A stretch of 64,000 nucleotides of DNA from assembly GCF_018100905.1 (NCBI RefSeq), contig NZ_JAGJEG010000005.1, positions 1 to 64,000 of the forward strand, read 5' to 3'. The stretch comes from Pseudoalteromonas sp. MMG010. GTDB taxonomy: Bacteria; Pseudomonadota; Gammaproteobacteria; Enterobacterales; Alteromonadaceae. The notes beneath the pieces are model-generated. The model searched no databases. It saw only the letters and a program-made list of their open reading frames with translations, and was not told where the DNA came from. Shown piece by piece: positions 18,936 to 28,771 of the stretch. Within the stretch, counting starts at the first letter, position 1. Every line of letters starts with the position of its first letter. The translations under genes were made by a program, and so were the position numbers.

Positions 18936-20670
18936 TTTTATTCGGCTATTAAAACTATGTCGTACGCATTATAAAGCGATGCTACTGGGGACTTTATTAG
19001 CAACTTTAACCGTGTTAGCCAATGTGGGTTTATTGGCTATATCGGGCTGGTTTTTAGCTTCGATGGCCGCAGCCGGTATTGCAGGGGTGCAAATGAATTA
19101 CTTTACTCCTGCTGGCACCATTCGTTTTTTAGCGATTGTTCGTACTGCCTCTCGCTATGGTGAGCGTTTAGTTACACATAACGCTACATTTTTATTATTA
19201 AGTGAAATTAGAGTAAAAATGTTTGCCACATTAAGTGCGCTTAATAATCATGATTTGGCAATGAGTCGTAGCGCTGATTTAGTTAACCGCCTACAAAATG
19301 ATGTAGATGCACTTGATAAGTTCTACCTTAATATACTATTACCCATGTTAGTGGCTTTATTTAGCGTGCCGGTGATCATGTTATTTATGTCGGCTTATAA
19401 TGCGAATGTTGCGCTTATATGTTTTATGGGGATCCTCTGTATTGGGGTTATTATTCCCGCTTTATTGAGTATTAAGCTAAATAAAAATAGCCATAAAGAA
19501 ACCCAATTGAGCGCCCAGCTGCGTGCAGAATTATCGGATACTCTCACAGGCTTAAGAGAGCTAAGTATTTATCAGGCACGTAACCAACAACTAAATAAAT
19601 GCGACAACCTCAGCGAGCAATATAACCAACAGCTCTTTATTCGTCATAAAGCATTGGCAAATGCTGATGGCTTAAGTTTACTCATTGTGCAGCTAGCTAT
19701 GTTGGCAAGTATGGTTACTCTTATCCCACTTGTGTATACAAATAGCATGGTCAATGTAGAGCTTGCTATGCTGTGTTTATTTGTTTTAGCAAGTTTTGAA
19801 AGCGTATTACAGCTTCCCAATGCATTTATAGAGCTTCCTAATGTGCTTAAAGCCGCACAAAGACTTTTTTCTTTAGAAGATAAAGCGCTTGCAAGTAAAC
19901 ACAATCACACGCAAACAATAGACACTGCATTTGATAAAAATAACATCACAATTAACCTTAAAAATATACGCTATCAGTATGATGAACAAATTGCGGTTGA
20001 TAATGTTAACTTTAGTTTAAAGCCAAAACAAAAAGTGGCAATGGTTGGCACAAGCGGCAGTGGTAAAACAACTTTGGTGAATTTACTCACCGGGTTGTGG
20101 CCATTACAACAAGGTCAAATTTTAATAAGTGATGAAACCAATACTGCACAGTTACATTCATTAACCAATAATGCTCGTGCAGATATTATTAATGTTTTAG
20201 CCCAACAGCATCATATTTTTGATGGCACACTTAAAGATAACTTACGCTATAGCGCCCCAAAAGCGACAAATGATGAAATGCGACATGCGTTGAGTTTGGC
20301 CCAACTTCAACCTTGGTTTGAAAACTTAGACGAGGGATTAAATACCCGTTTAGGAACCGCCGGACGTAAAGTGTCACAAGGGCAATCAAGACGTATAGCA
20401 ATGGCTCAGGCATTGTTAAAGGCTCCTGCGGTGCTTGTTTTAGATGAACCCACTGAAGGACTTGATAATCAGTCCAAACAAAGTGTTATGCAAGCTATTA
20501 TGCAAGTAATGAACAACGCGACGGTGTTAACGATAACTCATGATCCCGCATTACTAAGGCACATGGATCATATTGTTTGGCTAGAAAACGGCCACGTAAT
20601 AGCACAGGGTAGCCATCAAGAACTGAGTGAGAAATTTGATGATTACCTCGCACTCACAACCCAGTTTTAA
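18928..20670 (+). CDS. cydC: Heterodimeric thiol/heme ABC exporter subunit CydC
   Basis: 580 aa. The CydC-type N-terminus contains LLAISGWFLASMAAAGIAG. A membrane domain (to about 310) is followed by an ATPase domain with Walker A GTSGSGKTT, a degenerate signature VSQGQSRR and Walker B VLVLDEPTEG. Such asymmetry between two half-transporters is usual for CydDC. It overlaps cydD by 8 bp. No convincing terminator follows on the plus strand before the convergent lpxA gene. Confidence 0.95.
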   Translation: MTNFIRLLKLCRTHYKAMLLGTLLATLTVLANVGLLAISGWFLASMAAAGIAGVQMNYFTPAGTIRFLAIVRTASRYGERLVTHNATFLLLSEIRVKMFATLSALNNHDLAMSRSADLVNRLQNDVDALDKFYLNILLPMLVALFSVPVIMLFMSAYNANVALICFMGILCIGVIIPALLSIKLNKNSHKETQLSAQLRAELSDTLTGLRELSIYQARNQQLNKCDNLSEQYNQQLFIRHKALANADGLSLLIVQLAMLASMVTLIPLVYTNSMVNVELAMLCLFVLASFESVLQLPNAFIELPNVLKAAQRLFSLEDKALASKHNHTQTIDTAFDKNNITINLKNIRYQYDEQIAVDNVNFSLKPKQKVAMVGTSGSGKTTLVNLLTGLWPLQQGQILISDETNTAQLHSLTNNARADIINVLAQQHHIFDGTLKDNLRYSAPKATNDEMRHALSLAQLQPWFENLDEGLNTRLGTAGRKVSQGQSRRIAMAQALLKAPAVLVLDEPTEGLDNQSKQSVMQAIMQVMNNATVLTITHDPALLRHMDHIVWLENGHVIAQGSHQELSEKFDDYLALTTQF

Positions 20671-20780
20671 TCACGCTAACAGATAATAATAGCGCTTAAT
20701 ATCCCTTACATTGAGCAATGCATTAAATGCCGCGCAGTTATTACAAACCCAATCAGCGAGTAAAACCTAAACATAAAAAA

Positions 20781-20806
20781 ACCACCCAACGTTGCCATTG
20801 GGTGGT
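20781..20806 (-). terminator. Strong terminator after lpxA
   Basis: On the minus strand ACCACCCAA and TTGGGTGGT form a perfect 9-bp stem followed by seven T residues, 20 bp after the lpxA stop. This ends the skp-lpxD-fabZ-lpxA transcript before the inserted cyd operon. The plus strand lacks a T-tract, so it is not a good cyd terminator. Confidence 0.9.
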
Positions 20807-20825
20807 TATTTAGCGCTCATCTACA

Positions 20826-21596
20826 TTAACGTAAAATACCGCGCTCTGAACTTTTCACAAAATCGATCATTGTTTGTACTGCTGGATAGGTTTTAGCATC
20901 TTCAGCAAGCGCTGCCATTGCTTCATCTACAGACAAACTCTTACGATAAATTGTTTTATAGGCACGGCGTACAGCCATTACTTCGTCGCTTTCAAAACCA
21001 CGACGTTTCATACCTTCGGTGTTAATAGCAACCGGTCCCGCAGGGATCCCTATCGTGGTCACAAACGGAGGAACATCTTTATTAATGGCTGAATACATAC
21101 CAACAAATGCATGTGCACCAATTTTACAAAACTGATGAATGCCTGAGTTTCCAGCAAGAATAACCCAATCACCAACATGTACATGCCCTGCTACACTGGC
21201 ATTATTGGCAAAAATAACGTTATCACCAACCACAGCATCATGAGCAACATGGGTATATGCCATAAATAGGTTATTGCTGCCTATTTTAGTAACACCTTCA
21301 TCTTGGATCGTACCACGGTGTATAGTGGCACATTCACGAATCACATTGTTATCACCAATGATCAAAGAAGTCGGTTCATTATTATACTTTTTGTCTTGGC
21401 AGGCTTCACCCACTGAGGCAAACTGAAAAATATGATTACCAGATCCAATAGTTGAAGGTCCCTTAATAACGACATGTGATTCAATAATACAATTATCACC
21501 TATCACTACGTCATTACCTATAAAGCTATATGGCCCAACTGAAACGTTATTGCCTAGCTTTGCGCCTGGTTCGATTATCGCTGTAGAATGGATCAC
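20826..21596 (-). CDS. lpxA: UDP-N-acetylglucosamine acyltransferase
   Basis: 256 aa from the GTG at 21596. It is a left-handed beta-helix of hexapeptide repeats (IIEPGAKLGNNVSVGPYSFIGNDVVIG), with the catalytic His in the AHDAVVG turn and the C-terminal helical bundle. It transfers 3-hydroxyacyl from ACP to UDP-GlcNAc, the first step of lipid A synthesis. The chosen start gives the usual N-terminus (V/M)IHSTAIIEPG with GAGAG 7 nt upstream, one base after the fabZ stop. A GTG seven codons earlier would overlap fabZ and is less likely. Confidence 0.96.
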   Translation of the reverse strand: MIHSTAIIEPGAKLGNNVSVGPYSFIGNDVVIGDNCIIESHVVIKGPSTIGSGNHIFQFASVGEACQDKKYNNEPTSLIIGDNNVIRECATIHRGTIQDEGVTKIGSNNLFMAYTHVAHDAVVGDNVIFANNASVAGHVHVGDWVILAGNSGIHQFCKIGAHAFVGMYSAINKDVPPFVTTIGIPAGPVAINTEGMKRRGFESDEVMAVRRAYKTIYRKSLSVDEAMAALAEDAKTYPAVQTMIDFVKSSERGILR

Positions 21597-21597
21597 G

Positions 21598-22050
21598 TTA
21601 AAACTCTCTTCTCGCACACATTATTTCGGCAGTACACACGACTTTGCCATCAACTTTAGCTTCAGCAGCAAACTTCCATATATTGCGGCGCTCTTTTAAA
21701 AATGTTACATGCAAATGCATTGTATCACCAGGAACAACAGGCTGTTTAAAACGTGCATTGTCTACCGCTGCAAATAAATAGAGTTCATTATCGCTACGGT
21801 TTTCAACTGTTTTAAACCCTAATAATCCTGTCGCTTGTGCCATTGCTTCAAGGATTAATACCCCAGGAAAAATAGGTTGATGCGGAAAATGTCCGGTAAA
21901 AATAGGTTCATTTACTGAAACATTTTTAATGGCATGTAAAGATTCTCCAGGTGTGAAATCTATCACACGGTCAATTAGTAGCATCGGGTAACGATGCGGT
22001 AATAGACTTAAAATCTCTTGAATATCAAGGCTATTTAATTCATTTGCCAA
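21598..22050 (-). CDS. fabZ: 3-hydroxyacyl-[ACP] dehydratase
   Basis: 150 aa from a TTG start. This begins (M)[21 protein letters not shown], the standard FabZ N-terminus, and has AAGGA 7 nt upstream. An ATG at 22077 would add nine residues and overlap lpxD. The hot-dog fold carries the catalytic His in LPHRYP and Glu in the [10 protein letters not shown] helix. It dehydrates 3-hydroxyacyl-ACP in fatty acid elongation and competes with LpxA/LpxD for 3-hydroxyacyl-ACP, which is why the genes sit together. Confidence 0.95.
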   Translation of the reverse strand: MANELNSLDIQEILSLLPHRYPMLLIDRVIDFTPGESLHAIKNVSVNEPIFTGHFPHQPIFPGVLILEAMAQATGLLGFKTVENRSDNELYLFAAVDNARFKQPVVPGDTMHLHVTFLKERRNIWKFAAEAKVDGKVVCTAEIMCARREF

Positions 22051-22060
22051 AATAGCATCC

Positions 22061-23101
22061 TTATTTTTGTTCAACATTAATAGATTTGGTTAATTGCTCA
22101 AGCGCTTTTATACGATCTTTCATATCTGTAAGATTACGTAAATGAGCAATTGATTTTCGCCATTCTTTATTTGTTAAATGCGGCATACCTGATGAAAAAA
22201 CACCAGACTCAGTAATTGATTTAGTGACCATTGACATACCGGTTAATATCACGCCATCACAAATACTAATATGGCCATTTATTCCAACCAAACCTGCAAT
22301 TTGACAATACTTACCTATCGTTGTACTTCCTGCAACAACTGTACAACCCGCAATTGCAGTGCCAAAACCCACTTCAACATTGTGGGCTAGATGAACTTGG
22401 TTATCTAAAATCACGTTACTTTCGATAACCGTATTATCTATTGCGCCTCGGTCTATAGTTGCACCTGCGCCAACTTCAACATTATCACCAATTAACACTG
22501 AGCCTAGTTGTGGGATTTTAATCCACTGGCCTTGTTCATTTGCATAACCAAAGCCATCACTGCCAATGGTACAATTTGCTTGAAATAAACAATGACTACC
22601 GATTTCAACATCATGGTAAATACTCACATTCGACCATAATTTTGTTTTCGCGCCTATTCTAACACGTTCACCGATAAAACTGTTCGGACCAATCTGTACC
22701 TGTTCTGCTATCACAGCGTCCGCTTCAATCACCGCATTAGCCCCAATACTGGCTGAGTCGCTTATGATTGCACTTGGGTGTACCACTGCGCTTGGGTGTA
22801 TCGCCCCTTTTGCTGAACGGGGTGTTGTATCCATTTTTTGAGCAAGCTTGGCATAACTTACATAGGGATTTTCAACGATGACCTTATTACCTTCATAATA
22901 AGGGGCGTCACTAGGACTGAGAATAACCGCGGTGGCATTAGTGGCTTCTAATTGCGGGCGATATTTCTTGTTCGCTAAAAATGCAATATGCCCAGTATGG
23001 GCATTTGCAAGTGTTGCTATTTTTGTTATCTCTACAGCGCCATCACCTTGAAGCTCGGCGCCGAGATATTCCGCTATTTGCGAAAGTGTATAAATGTGCA
23101 T
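22061..23101 (-). CDS. lpxD: UDP-3-O-(3-hydroxyacyl)glucosamine N-acyltransferase
   Basis: 346 aa, near the E. coli length (341). The N-terminal uridine-binding domain (about 1-100) precedes a long run of hexapeptide repeats. The catalytic His lies in [12 protein letters not shown], and a C-terminal helix follows. It adds the N-linked 3-hydroxyacyl chain in lipid A synthesis. It lies 7 bp after skp and 10 bp before fabZ, within one transcript. Confidence 0.98.
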   Translation of the reverse strand: MHIYTLSQIAEYLGAELQGDGAVEITKIATLANAHTGHIAFLANKKYRPQLEATNATAVILSPSDAPYYEGNKVIVENPYVSYAKLAQKMDTTPRSAKGAIHPSAVVHPSAIISDSASIGANAVIEADAVIAEQVQIGPNSFIGERVRIGAKTKLWSNVSIYHDVEIGSHCLFQANCTIGSDGFGYANEQGQWIKIPQLGSVLIGDNVEVGAGATIDRGAIDNTVIESNVILDNQVHLAHNVEVGFGTAIAGCTVVAGSTTIGKYCQIAGLVGINGHISICDGVILTGMSMVTKSITESGVFSSGMPHLTNKEWRKSIAHLRNLTDMKDRIKALEQLTKSINVEQK

Positions 23102-23108
23102 AAATAAT

Positions 23109-23627
23109 TTATTTCTTACTTACTTGTTCAATCACTTTGTCTGATAAATCAGTCACTTCTTTTGGATTAAAGTAAATTACACCATCACGTGTTTTTACTT
23201 CATCAAAATCATCATCTTTTGCAATTTTAGTGATCGTATCAATAATTAACGTTTGTACTTTACCGATTTCTTCTTGTTGACGAGCTTTCATTGCTTGTTC
23301 AAGTGGCGCTGCTTTATCGGTTAAGTTTTTGCGCATACCTGTAATTTTTTTAATTAATTCATCTTTTTGCGCTTGGCTCATAGTTGTGCTTTCACGCTGA
23401 AACTTTTCAGTTTCAAAACGAATATCGCCTTGCAGCTTATCAAGCTCTTGACGACGCTCAGCAAACTCAGTTTGCATCGACGTTTCGATTTGTCTAGTTT
23501 GCGGGATTTGTTTAAACACTTGTTGCATATCAACAATGCCTACTTTATGAGCTAATGCACTTGCTGATGTTCCCATCATAAGTGTTGCTAAAACGGCTAC
23601 CGCTGTTGATTTAAATAATTTTTTCAC
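23109..23627 (-). CDS. skp: Periplasmic chaperone Skp/OmpH
   Basis: 172 aa. The signal peptide MKKLFKSTAVAVLATLMMG ends near ASALA. The mature protein starts HKVGIVDMQQVFKQIPQ and has a long charged coiled-coil (about 60-135) typical of the trimeric jellyfish-shaped OmpH family. It carries unfolded outer-membrane proteins through the periplasm to BamA, the gene just upstream (11 bp away). AAGGAG precedes the start. Confidence 0.95.
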   Translation of the reverse strand: MKKLFKSTAVAVLATLMMGTSASALAHKVGIVDMQQVFKQIPQTRQIETSMQTEFAERRQELDKLQGDIRFETEKFQRESTTMSQAQKDELIKKITGMRKNLTDKAAPLEQAMKARQQEEIGKVQTLIIDTITKIAKDDDFDEVKTRDGVIYFNPKEVTDLSDKVIEQVSKK

Positions 23628-23638
23628 AATAAACTCCT

Positions 23639-26110
23639 TTAGAAAGTGTTACTAATATTAAAACTGATTGTTTTGGTATCATCGTCTTCTTCTTTTTGCA
23701 ATGGATATGCAAAACTAATCAGCATTGGACCCATAGGTGAGATCCATTGTATTGATAGACCCGTTGACACTCTAAAGCGCATTGGATCTGCATAATCGTT
23801 AAGTTTTGCACGTTCGTCAACCAATAAGTTTTGGTAACGATCTACATTAAATTCGGTATCCCACACATTCGCGGCATCAACAAACAAACTGGTACGTACA
23901 GAACTGGTATTTTCTTCATCTAAGAATGGAGTCGGTACAATTAACTCCATGCCAGCTACCGCTTTAGCATTACCACCGATTCGACCAAGTGGTGTTAGTG
24001 TATCAAACTCACTTGCACTACCAATAGAACCGGTAGAAGTGCCATCTACACCAGGAGTACCTGGAATAGCTTGTGCACTTCGGGCAACCGCTTGCGGTAA
24101 GATGGTATTACGGTCAAAGCCTCGTAATTCCATTTCAGTAATTCTGAAAAACTCTTGGAATGGCAGCACTTGGTCATAGCCATTTGTATTACCGTAACCA
24201 TTACCATAACCTAAAGCCGCGCGGGTAGAGAATACCCAACGGTGGTCATTACTAATTGGCCAGTAAAAACGCGAGTCGTAGTTAATTTTAAAGTAGGTTA
24301 AATCTGAATTTGGTGCAGTACCTGTTAAATTAAGCGTTTGTTTTGAACCCGCTGTTGGAAATAAACCACGGTTAACAGTCACTCGTGACCAACCAACACT
24401 CAACTCATACTTAGTAAAGTTAAAGCCTGCATCAGGGTCATCTGCATCTAAGAACGTTTCACGTAATACACGTGTTTGTTCATATTCAGCAATATCTGAT
24501 AATTCTTCTTGAACCCAGCGAACACCAAAATTAACTCGGTTTACTGAGTCAATTGGAAAACCAATATTAGTTCCGATACCATAACTTTTTGACTTATAGT
24601 CAACTAAGCTAAACGCACTTGCATCATAGTTAGTGTAAAAAATACTACTACCTTGTGATACACCATCTGGCGTAAAATATGGGTCGGTATACGATAAACT
24701 AATGCTCTCAGAGCCTCGTGATGTATTTAAACTAAGCCCAACTTGGTTACCTGTCCCTAAAAAGTTAGATTCAGTGACACCAATGTTAAATTGCAGACCT
24801 AAATAAGAGCCATACGCTAAACCAGCACTAAAGCTACCTGCTGATTGCTCTTTTACTGTAAAATCAACATCCACTTGGTCATCAGCACCCGGGACCGGTA
24901 AAATATTAAAATCAACGGTTTCCATATACGGTAAACGTTGTATTTGTAATTTTGAGCGTTCAAGGTTTTGATTAGATAACCATGCACCTTCAAGCTGCGT
25001 CATTTCACGACGTAATACTTCATCTGCGGTATTTTGGTTACCACCCACAATAATACGACGAACATAAACTCGCTTACCCGGATTTACAGATAAAGTAAGT
25101 TGAACTTCTTTATTTTCATCATCAATATCTGGAATTGTTCGTACTTCAGCATTGGCATAACCAAAGCGTGCTAAATAACTTTTAATGAATTCTTCAGACG
25201 AAGTAACCACTGAACCGTTATATAGTTCACCGGCACGAAGTGGTATAACACTTTTAATTAAATCTTCTCTGCCAAGTAAATCACCTATAAAGTCAAAACC
25301 TTTAACTTTATATTTGACCCCTTCGGTAATATTGGCGGTCACATAAACCGATTCACGCTCTGGGCTCACCGATACTTGCGTAGAATCGATATTGAAACGT
25401 AAATAGCCTCGGTCTAAATAAAAGCTGCGAATGTTTTCTAAATCGCCTTCGATCGTTTGCTTTTGGTAGCGATCGCTGCCCATAAACTGCCACCACGGTA
25501 AATCTTGTTGCGATTCAGCCAGTGCTAGTAGTTCTTCATTTGAGAACAACTCATTACCCACTAAGTTAATTTGACGAATAGAGGCGGCATCGCCCTCATC
25601 AAATTCAAGTAACAGTTTTACCCGATTACGCGGCAGCTTAGTGACACTAATATCAATTTTTGCATTGTATTTACCAATACTATGGAAAAATTCAATTAAA
25701 CCTTTTTCAATGTTATCAAGCACTGTTTTATCAAGGGGTTCACCTTGACGTATATCTTGTTGATTAAGTGAGTCAGTTAATTGCTCATCTTTAATATCAT
25801 CGTTGCCTTCAAATTCAATTAAACTGATAGTCGGGCGTTCTGTTACTTTAAAAATAACATTATTACCATCACGCAACACTTTGATGTTGTCAAAGTGACC
25901 AGAGCGATACAACGACTTAATTGTTTTTGAAATTGTATAGTCATCAACATTATCGCCAACATTAATTGGGATATGAGTCAGTGCAGCACCAAGTGCAACA
26001 CGCTGTAAACCATCAACTTTTAAATCTTCTACAATAAAGGAGTCTTGGCCCAGGGCTGCAAAGCTCGCCCCCAGTAAACTTGTAACTGCCAAATGTTTTT
26101 TTATAGCCAT
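23639..26110 (-). CDS. bamA: Outer membrane protein assembly factor BamA
   Basis: 823 aa from the ATG at 26110, where a signal peptide (MAIKKHLAVTSLLGASFAALG) begins. A TTG at 26149 would add 13 unlikely residues. Five POTRA domains occupy about residues 22-430, starting FIVEDLKVDGLQRV. The 16-strand Omp85 barrel follows, with the VRGF-type motif as MELRGFDRN. It folds and inserts beta-barrel proteins into the outer membrane. The C-terminus ends in Phe (ISFNISNTF), as expected for a barrel. Confidence 0.96.
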   Translation of the reverse strand: MAIKKHLAVTSLLGASFAALGQDSFIVEDLKVDGLQRVALGAALTHIPINVGDNVDDYTISKTIKSLYRSGHFDNIKVLRDGNNVIFKVTERPTISLIEFEGNDDIKDEQLTDSLNQQDIRQGEPLDKTVLDNIEKGLIEFFHSIGKYNAKIDISVTKLPRNRVKLLLEFDEGDAASIRQINLVGNELFSNEELLALAESQQDLPWWQFMGSDRYQKQTIEGDLENIRSFYLDRGYLRFNIDSTQVSVSPERESVYVTANITEGVKYKVKGFDFIGDLLGREDLIKSVIPLRAGELYNGSVVTSSEEFIKSYLARFGYANAEVRTIPDIDDENKEVQLTLSVNPGKRVYVRRIIVGGNQNTADEVLRREMTQLEGAWLSNQNLERSKLQIQRLPYMETVDFNILPVPGADDQVDVDFTVKEQSAGSFSAGLAYGSYLGLQFNIGVTESNFLGTGNQVGLSLNTSRGSESISLSYTDPYFTPDGVSQGSSIFYTNYDASAFSLVDYKSKSYGIGTNIGFPIDSVNRVNFGVRWVQEELSDIAEYEQTRVLRETFLDADDPDAGFNFTKYELSVGWSRVTVNRGLFPTAGSKQTLNLTGTAPNSDLTYFKINYDSRFYWPISNDHRWVFSTRAALGYGNGYGNTNGYDQVLPFQEFFRITEMELRGFDRNTILPQAVARSAQAIPGTPGVDGTSTGSIGSASEFDTLTPLGRIGGNAKAVAGMELIVPTPFLDEENTSSVRTSLFVDAANVWDTEFNVDRYQNLLVDERAKLNDYADPMRFRVSTGLSIQWISPMGPMLISFAYPLQKEEDDDTKTISFNISNTF

Positions 26111-26209
26111 TTTATTATCTTTATCCTTTACAACTGTATTACCGCTCAATACCTATTAATTTAAATCGGTATTTTACAATCGTGTTCTAATTTGTAACTT
26201 GTGCACTAA

Positions 26210-27562
26210 CTACAAGCGCGATACATCATTAAACAAAGCGAAACATGTTAGAAAAATGAGTAGCAAGGCTCCCACTTTAAAACCAACCTCTTGTGTCTTT
26301 TCAGAGACCGGTTTTTTACGAATAAGTTCAATAATGTAATACATTAAGTGTCCGCCATCGAGTACTGGCAGCGGTAATAAATTAAATACGCCCAGATTTA
26401 CACTAATTAAGGCTAAAAAGCCTAAAAAAGCAGTAAAACCATAGCTCACGCTATTACCCGCACCCACAGCGATACCCACAGGCCCACTTAAATTCTTTAC
26501 CGATACTTGGCCTGTAATTAAATTACCAATCATATCAAAGCTAAGTGTAATTAGTTGCCACGTTTTTTTTGTGCCAAGCACAATACTATCTAGCGGCCCT
26601 GAATGTCTAGTTTCAATATATCCCTCTGGCCAAGGCGCAATAAAAGGAGCAACCCCTAAAAAACCTTGTACTTCACCTTGCGCATTCTCACGCGCTTTAG
26701 GAGTAACTAACACAGTCACTATACTATCGTTCCTTTTTACACTAAATTGTAAAGATTTGTTAGCCGATTGCGTAATAAGATTAACTAATTGCGTCCAATT
26801 GTTTATTGTTTCACCGTCTACAGCCAAAATTGTATCATTAACTTGCAAATTTGCTTGTTCTGCGGCGGAACCTTCAGAAATAACGGCTACCTTTAATGTG
26901 ACTTCAGGTCTGTAAGGAGTGATCCCTAACGACTGCAGTGGAGGTACATCTTGCTTATCGAGCTTCCACCCTGTTAGGTTGAGCGTTTTAATTTCAGTTT
27001 GATAGCGTTCATTTCGAACCGTAATGGGGACTTCTTTTTCGCCTAAACTAGCCATTAATGCAAACGTAGCATCTTGCCAGTCATTAATTTTGCTCTCACC
27101 AATATGTGTTATTTGTTGGTTAGTCACAAGACCTGCTTGAGCGGCCCTGCTGCCTTGTTCAATCTCACCAATGACCGGTTTAATAGATTGCACTCCAACC
27201 ATGTACATGGTCGCTAAAGCGATAATTGCAAAAATAAAGTTAGCCATAGGCCCCGCTGCTACAATGGCAATACGTGCTTTAACTGACTTGGCATTAAACG
27301 ATAAGTGCTTTTGCTCTTTTGGTACCTCATCCACACGCTCATCGAGCATTTTTACATAACCACCTAGAGGAATAGCGGCAATAACATACTCGGTTTTATA
27401 TTTATCGTGCCATTTTAAAAGCGGCTTTCCAAAACCAATAGAAAAACGTAAAACCTTTACCCCAGCCTTTCGAGCAACCCAAAAATGACCATACTCATGC
27501 ACGGTTACTAAAATACCCAAAGCTAAAACAAATGAGCCTAAGTTCCAAAAAAAATCTAACAT
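26210..27562 (-). CDS. rseP: Site-2 protease RseP
   Basis: 450 aa, equal to E. coli RseP. The zinc motif HEYGH is at residues 22-26 in the first membrane helix, two periplasmic PDZ domains are centred near 130 and 230, and NLLPLPVLDGGH lies in the C-terminal membrane region. It cleaves RseA inside the membrane after DegS, releasing sigma-E when outer-membrane protein folding fails, and clears remnant signal peptides. It lies between dxr (3 bp away) and bamA. Confidence 0.98.
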   Translation of the reverse strand: MLDFFWNLGSFVLALGILVTVHEYGHFWVARKAGVKVLRFSIGFGKPLLKWHDKYKTEYVIAAIPLGGYVKMLDERVDEVPKEQKHLSFNAKSVKARIAIVAAGPMANFIFAIIALATMYMVGVQSIKPVIGEIEQGSRAAQAGLVTNQQITHIGESKINDWQDATFALMASLGEKEVPITVRNERYQTEIKTLNLTGWKLDKQDVPPLQSLGITPYRPEVTLKVAVISEGSAAEQANLQVNDTILAVDGETINNWTQLVNLITQSANKSLQFSVKRNDSIVTVLVTPKARENAQGEVQGFLGVAPFIAPWPEGYIETRHSGPLDSIVLGTKKTWQLITLSFDMIGNLITGQVSVKNLSGPVGIAVGAGNSVSYGFTAFLGFLALISVNLGVFNLLPLPVLDGGHLMYYIIELIRKKPVSEKTQEVGFKVGALLLIFLTCFALFNDVSRL

Positions 27563-27565
27563 CGT

Positions 27566-28771
27566 TTAATGACTCACTTTAGCTAATAATTGCGTTGCAC
27601 AAAGGCGTGCTGCTTTGTCGCAAGCAAGTATATCATCAAGACTATTCACCGCATTAACCGGTGTTGAATCGAGTGTTTTTGCGTTAATAGAATAAATATC
27701 AGTAAATGCAATTTTACCTTGTAAAAAAGCAGCCACGGCGACTTCGTTTGCCGCATTAACGGTCGTGGTCGCGCCCTGCCCTGCATCACATGCATCAATC
27801 GCTAATTGTAAGTTAGGGTAGCGAGCAAAGTCTGGTTTGGTAAATGAAAAATCGCTGATCTCAGCAAAATTTAAAGCTTTAACTCCAGCATTAATACGCT
27901 TAGGGTATGAAAGCGCATGCGCTATTGGAGTACGCATATCTGGGTTCCCCATTTGCGCTAAAATAGAACCATCGTGATACGCGACCATTGAATGAATAAT
28001 ACTTTGTGGATGAATCACAACTTCGATATCACTGGCTTGGCAATTAAACAGCCATTTAGCCTCAATAAACTCCAAGCCTTTATTCATCATCGTAGCCGAA
28101 TCAACGGAGATTTTTTGGCCCATTGACCAATTAGGATGGGCAACAGCTTCGCTAACGGTTACATTTTTTAAGGTATTTATATCACGCGTTAAAAATGGCC
28201 CACCAGAGCCGGTCAGTAATATTTTACTGACACCGTGTTCTTCTAATTGCTGATCTGCGTGAGCATTTTGTAGCGATGCAGGTAAACACTGAAAAATAGC
28301 ATTGTGTTCACTATCGATAGGTAATAGCGTTGCGTTATGTTTTTTTACTTTGTCTATAAATAGCTGGCCAGACATAACCAGCGATTCTTTGTTAGCAAGT
28401 AGAACTTTCTTACCGGCCTCAACCGCACTTAACGTCGGTAACAAGCCCGCAGCACCAACAATAGCAGACATCACAGTATCTACATCTGGATGTGCGCACA
28501 AATCGCTCATCGCTTGCACAGAGTGCATCACTAAGGTTTGGCATGATGTGCCATTTAAATGAGCTGATAACTGCTCTGCGGCTGCTTGGTTAGCCATAAC
28601 AGCATAAAGAGGCTCATGCTCTATACACAGTTCAGCCATTTTTTTTGCATTTTGCCCTGCTGTTAGCGCAAAAACATTAAATAACTCACTATTGCGCTTT
28701 ACGACATCTAACGTACTTAGGCCTATAGAGCCTGTCGCACCTAGCACAACAAGGTTTTGTTTTTCACTCAT
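27566..28771 (-). CDS. dxr: 1-deoxy-D-xylulose 5-phosphate reductoisomerase
   Basis: 401 aa from the ATG at 28771, which overlaps the cdsA stop as ATGA. The longer frame from 28795 is unlikely. The N-terminal NADPH-binding motif LGATGSIGLST is followed by the metal/substrate residues in LLPIDSEHNAIFQ and the conserved SATMMNKGLE. It makes MEP, the committed step of the non-mevalonate isoprenoid pathway, which supplies UppS encoded two genes upstream. Confidence 0.98.
   Translation of the reverse strand: MSEKQNLVVLGATGSIGLSTLDVVKRNSELFNVFALTAGQNAKKMAELCIEHEPLYAVMANQAAAEQLSAHLNGTSCQTLVMHSVQAMSDLCAHPDVDTVMSAIVGAAGLLPTLSAVEAGKKVLLANKESLVMSGQLFIDKVKKHNATLLPIDSEHNAIFQCLPASLQNAHADQQLEEHGVSKILLTGSGGPFLTRDINTLKNVTVSEAVAHPNWSMGQKISVDSATMMNKGLEFIEAKWLFNCQASDIEVVIHPQSIIHSMVAYHDGSILAQMGNPDMRTPIAHALSYPKRINAGVKALNFAEISDFSFTKPDFARYPNLQLAIDACDAGQGATTTVNAANEVAVAAFLQGKIAFTDIYSINAKTLDSTPVNAVNSLDDILACDKAARLCATQLLAKVSH

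Noticed and set aside
23949..24179. Open frames antisense to bamA and to other large genes (for example dnaE and accA)
   Set aside because: They sit opposite well-supported genes, lack ribosome binding sites, and are explained by codon usage of the real strand.
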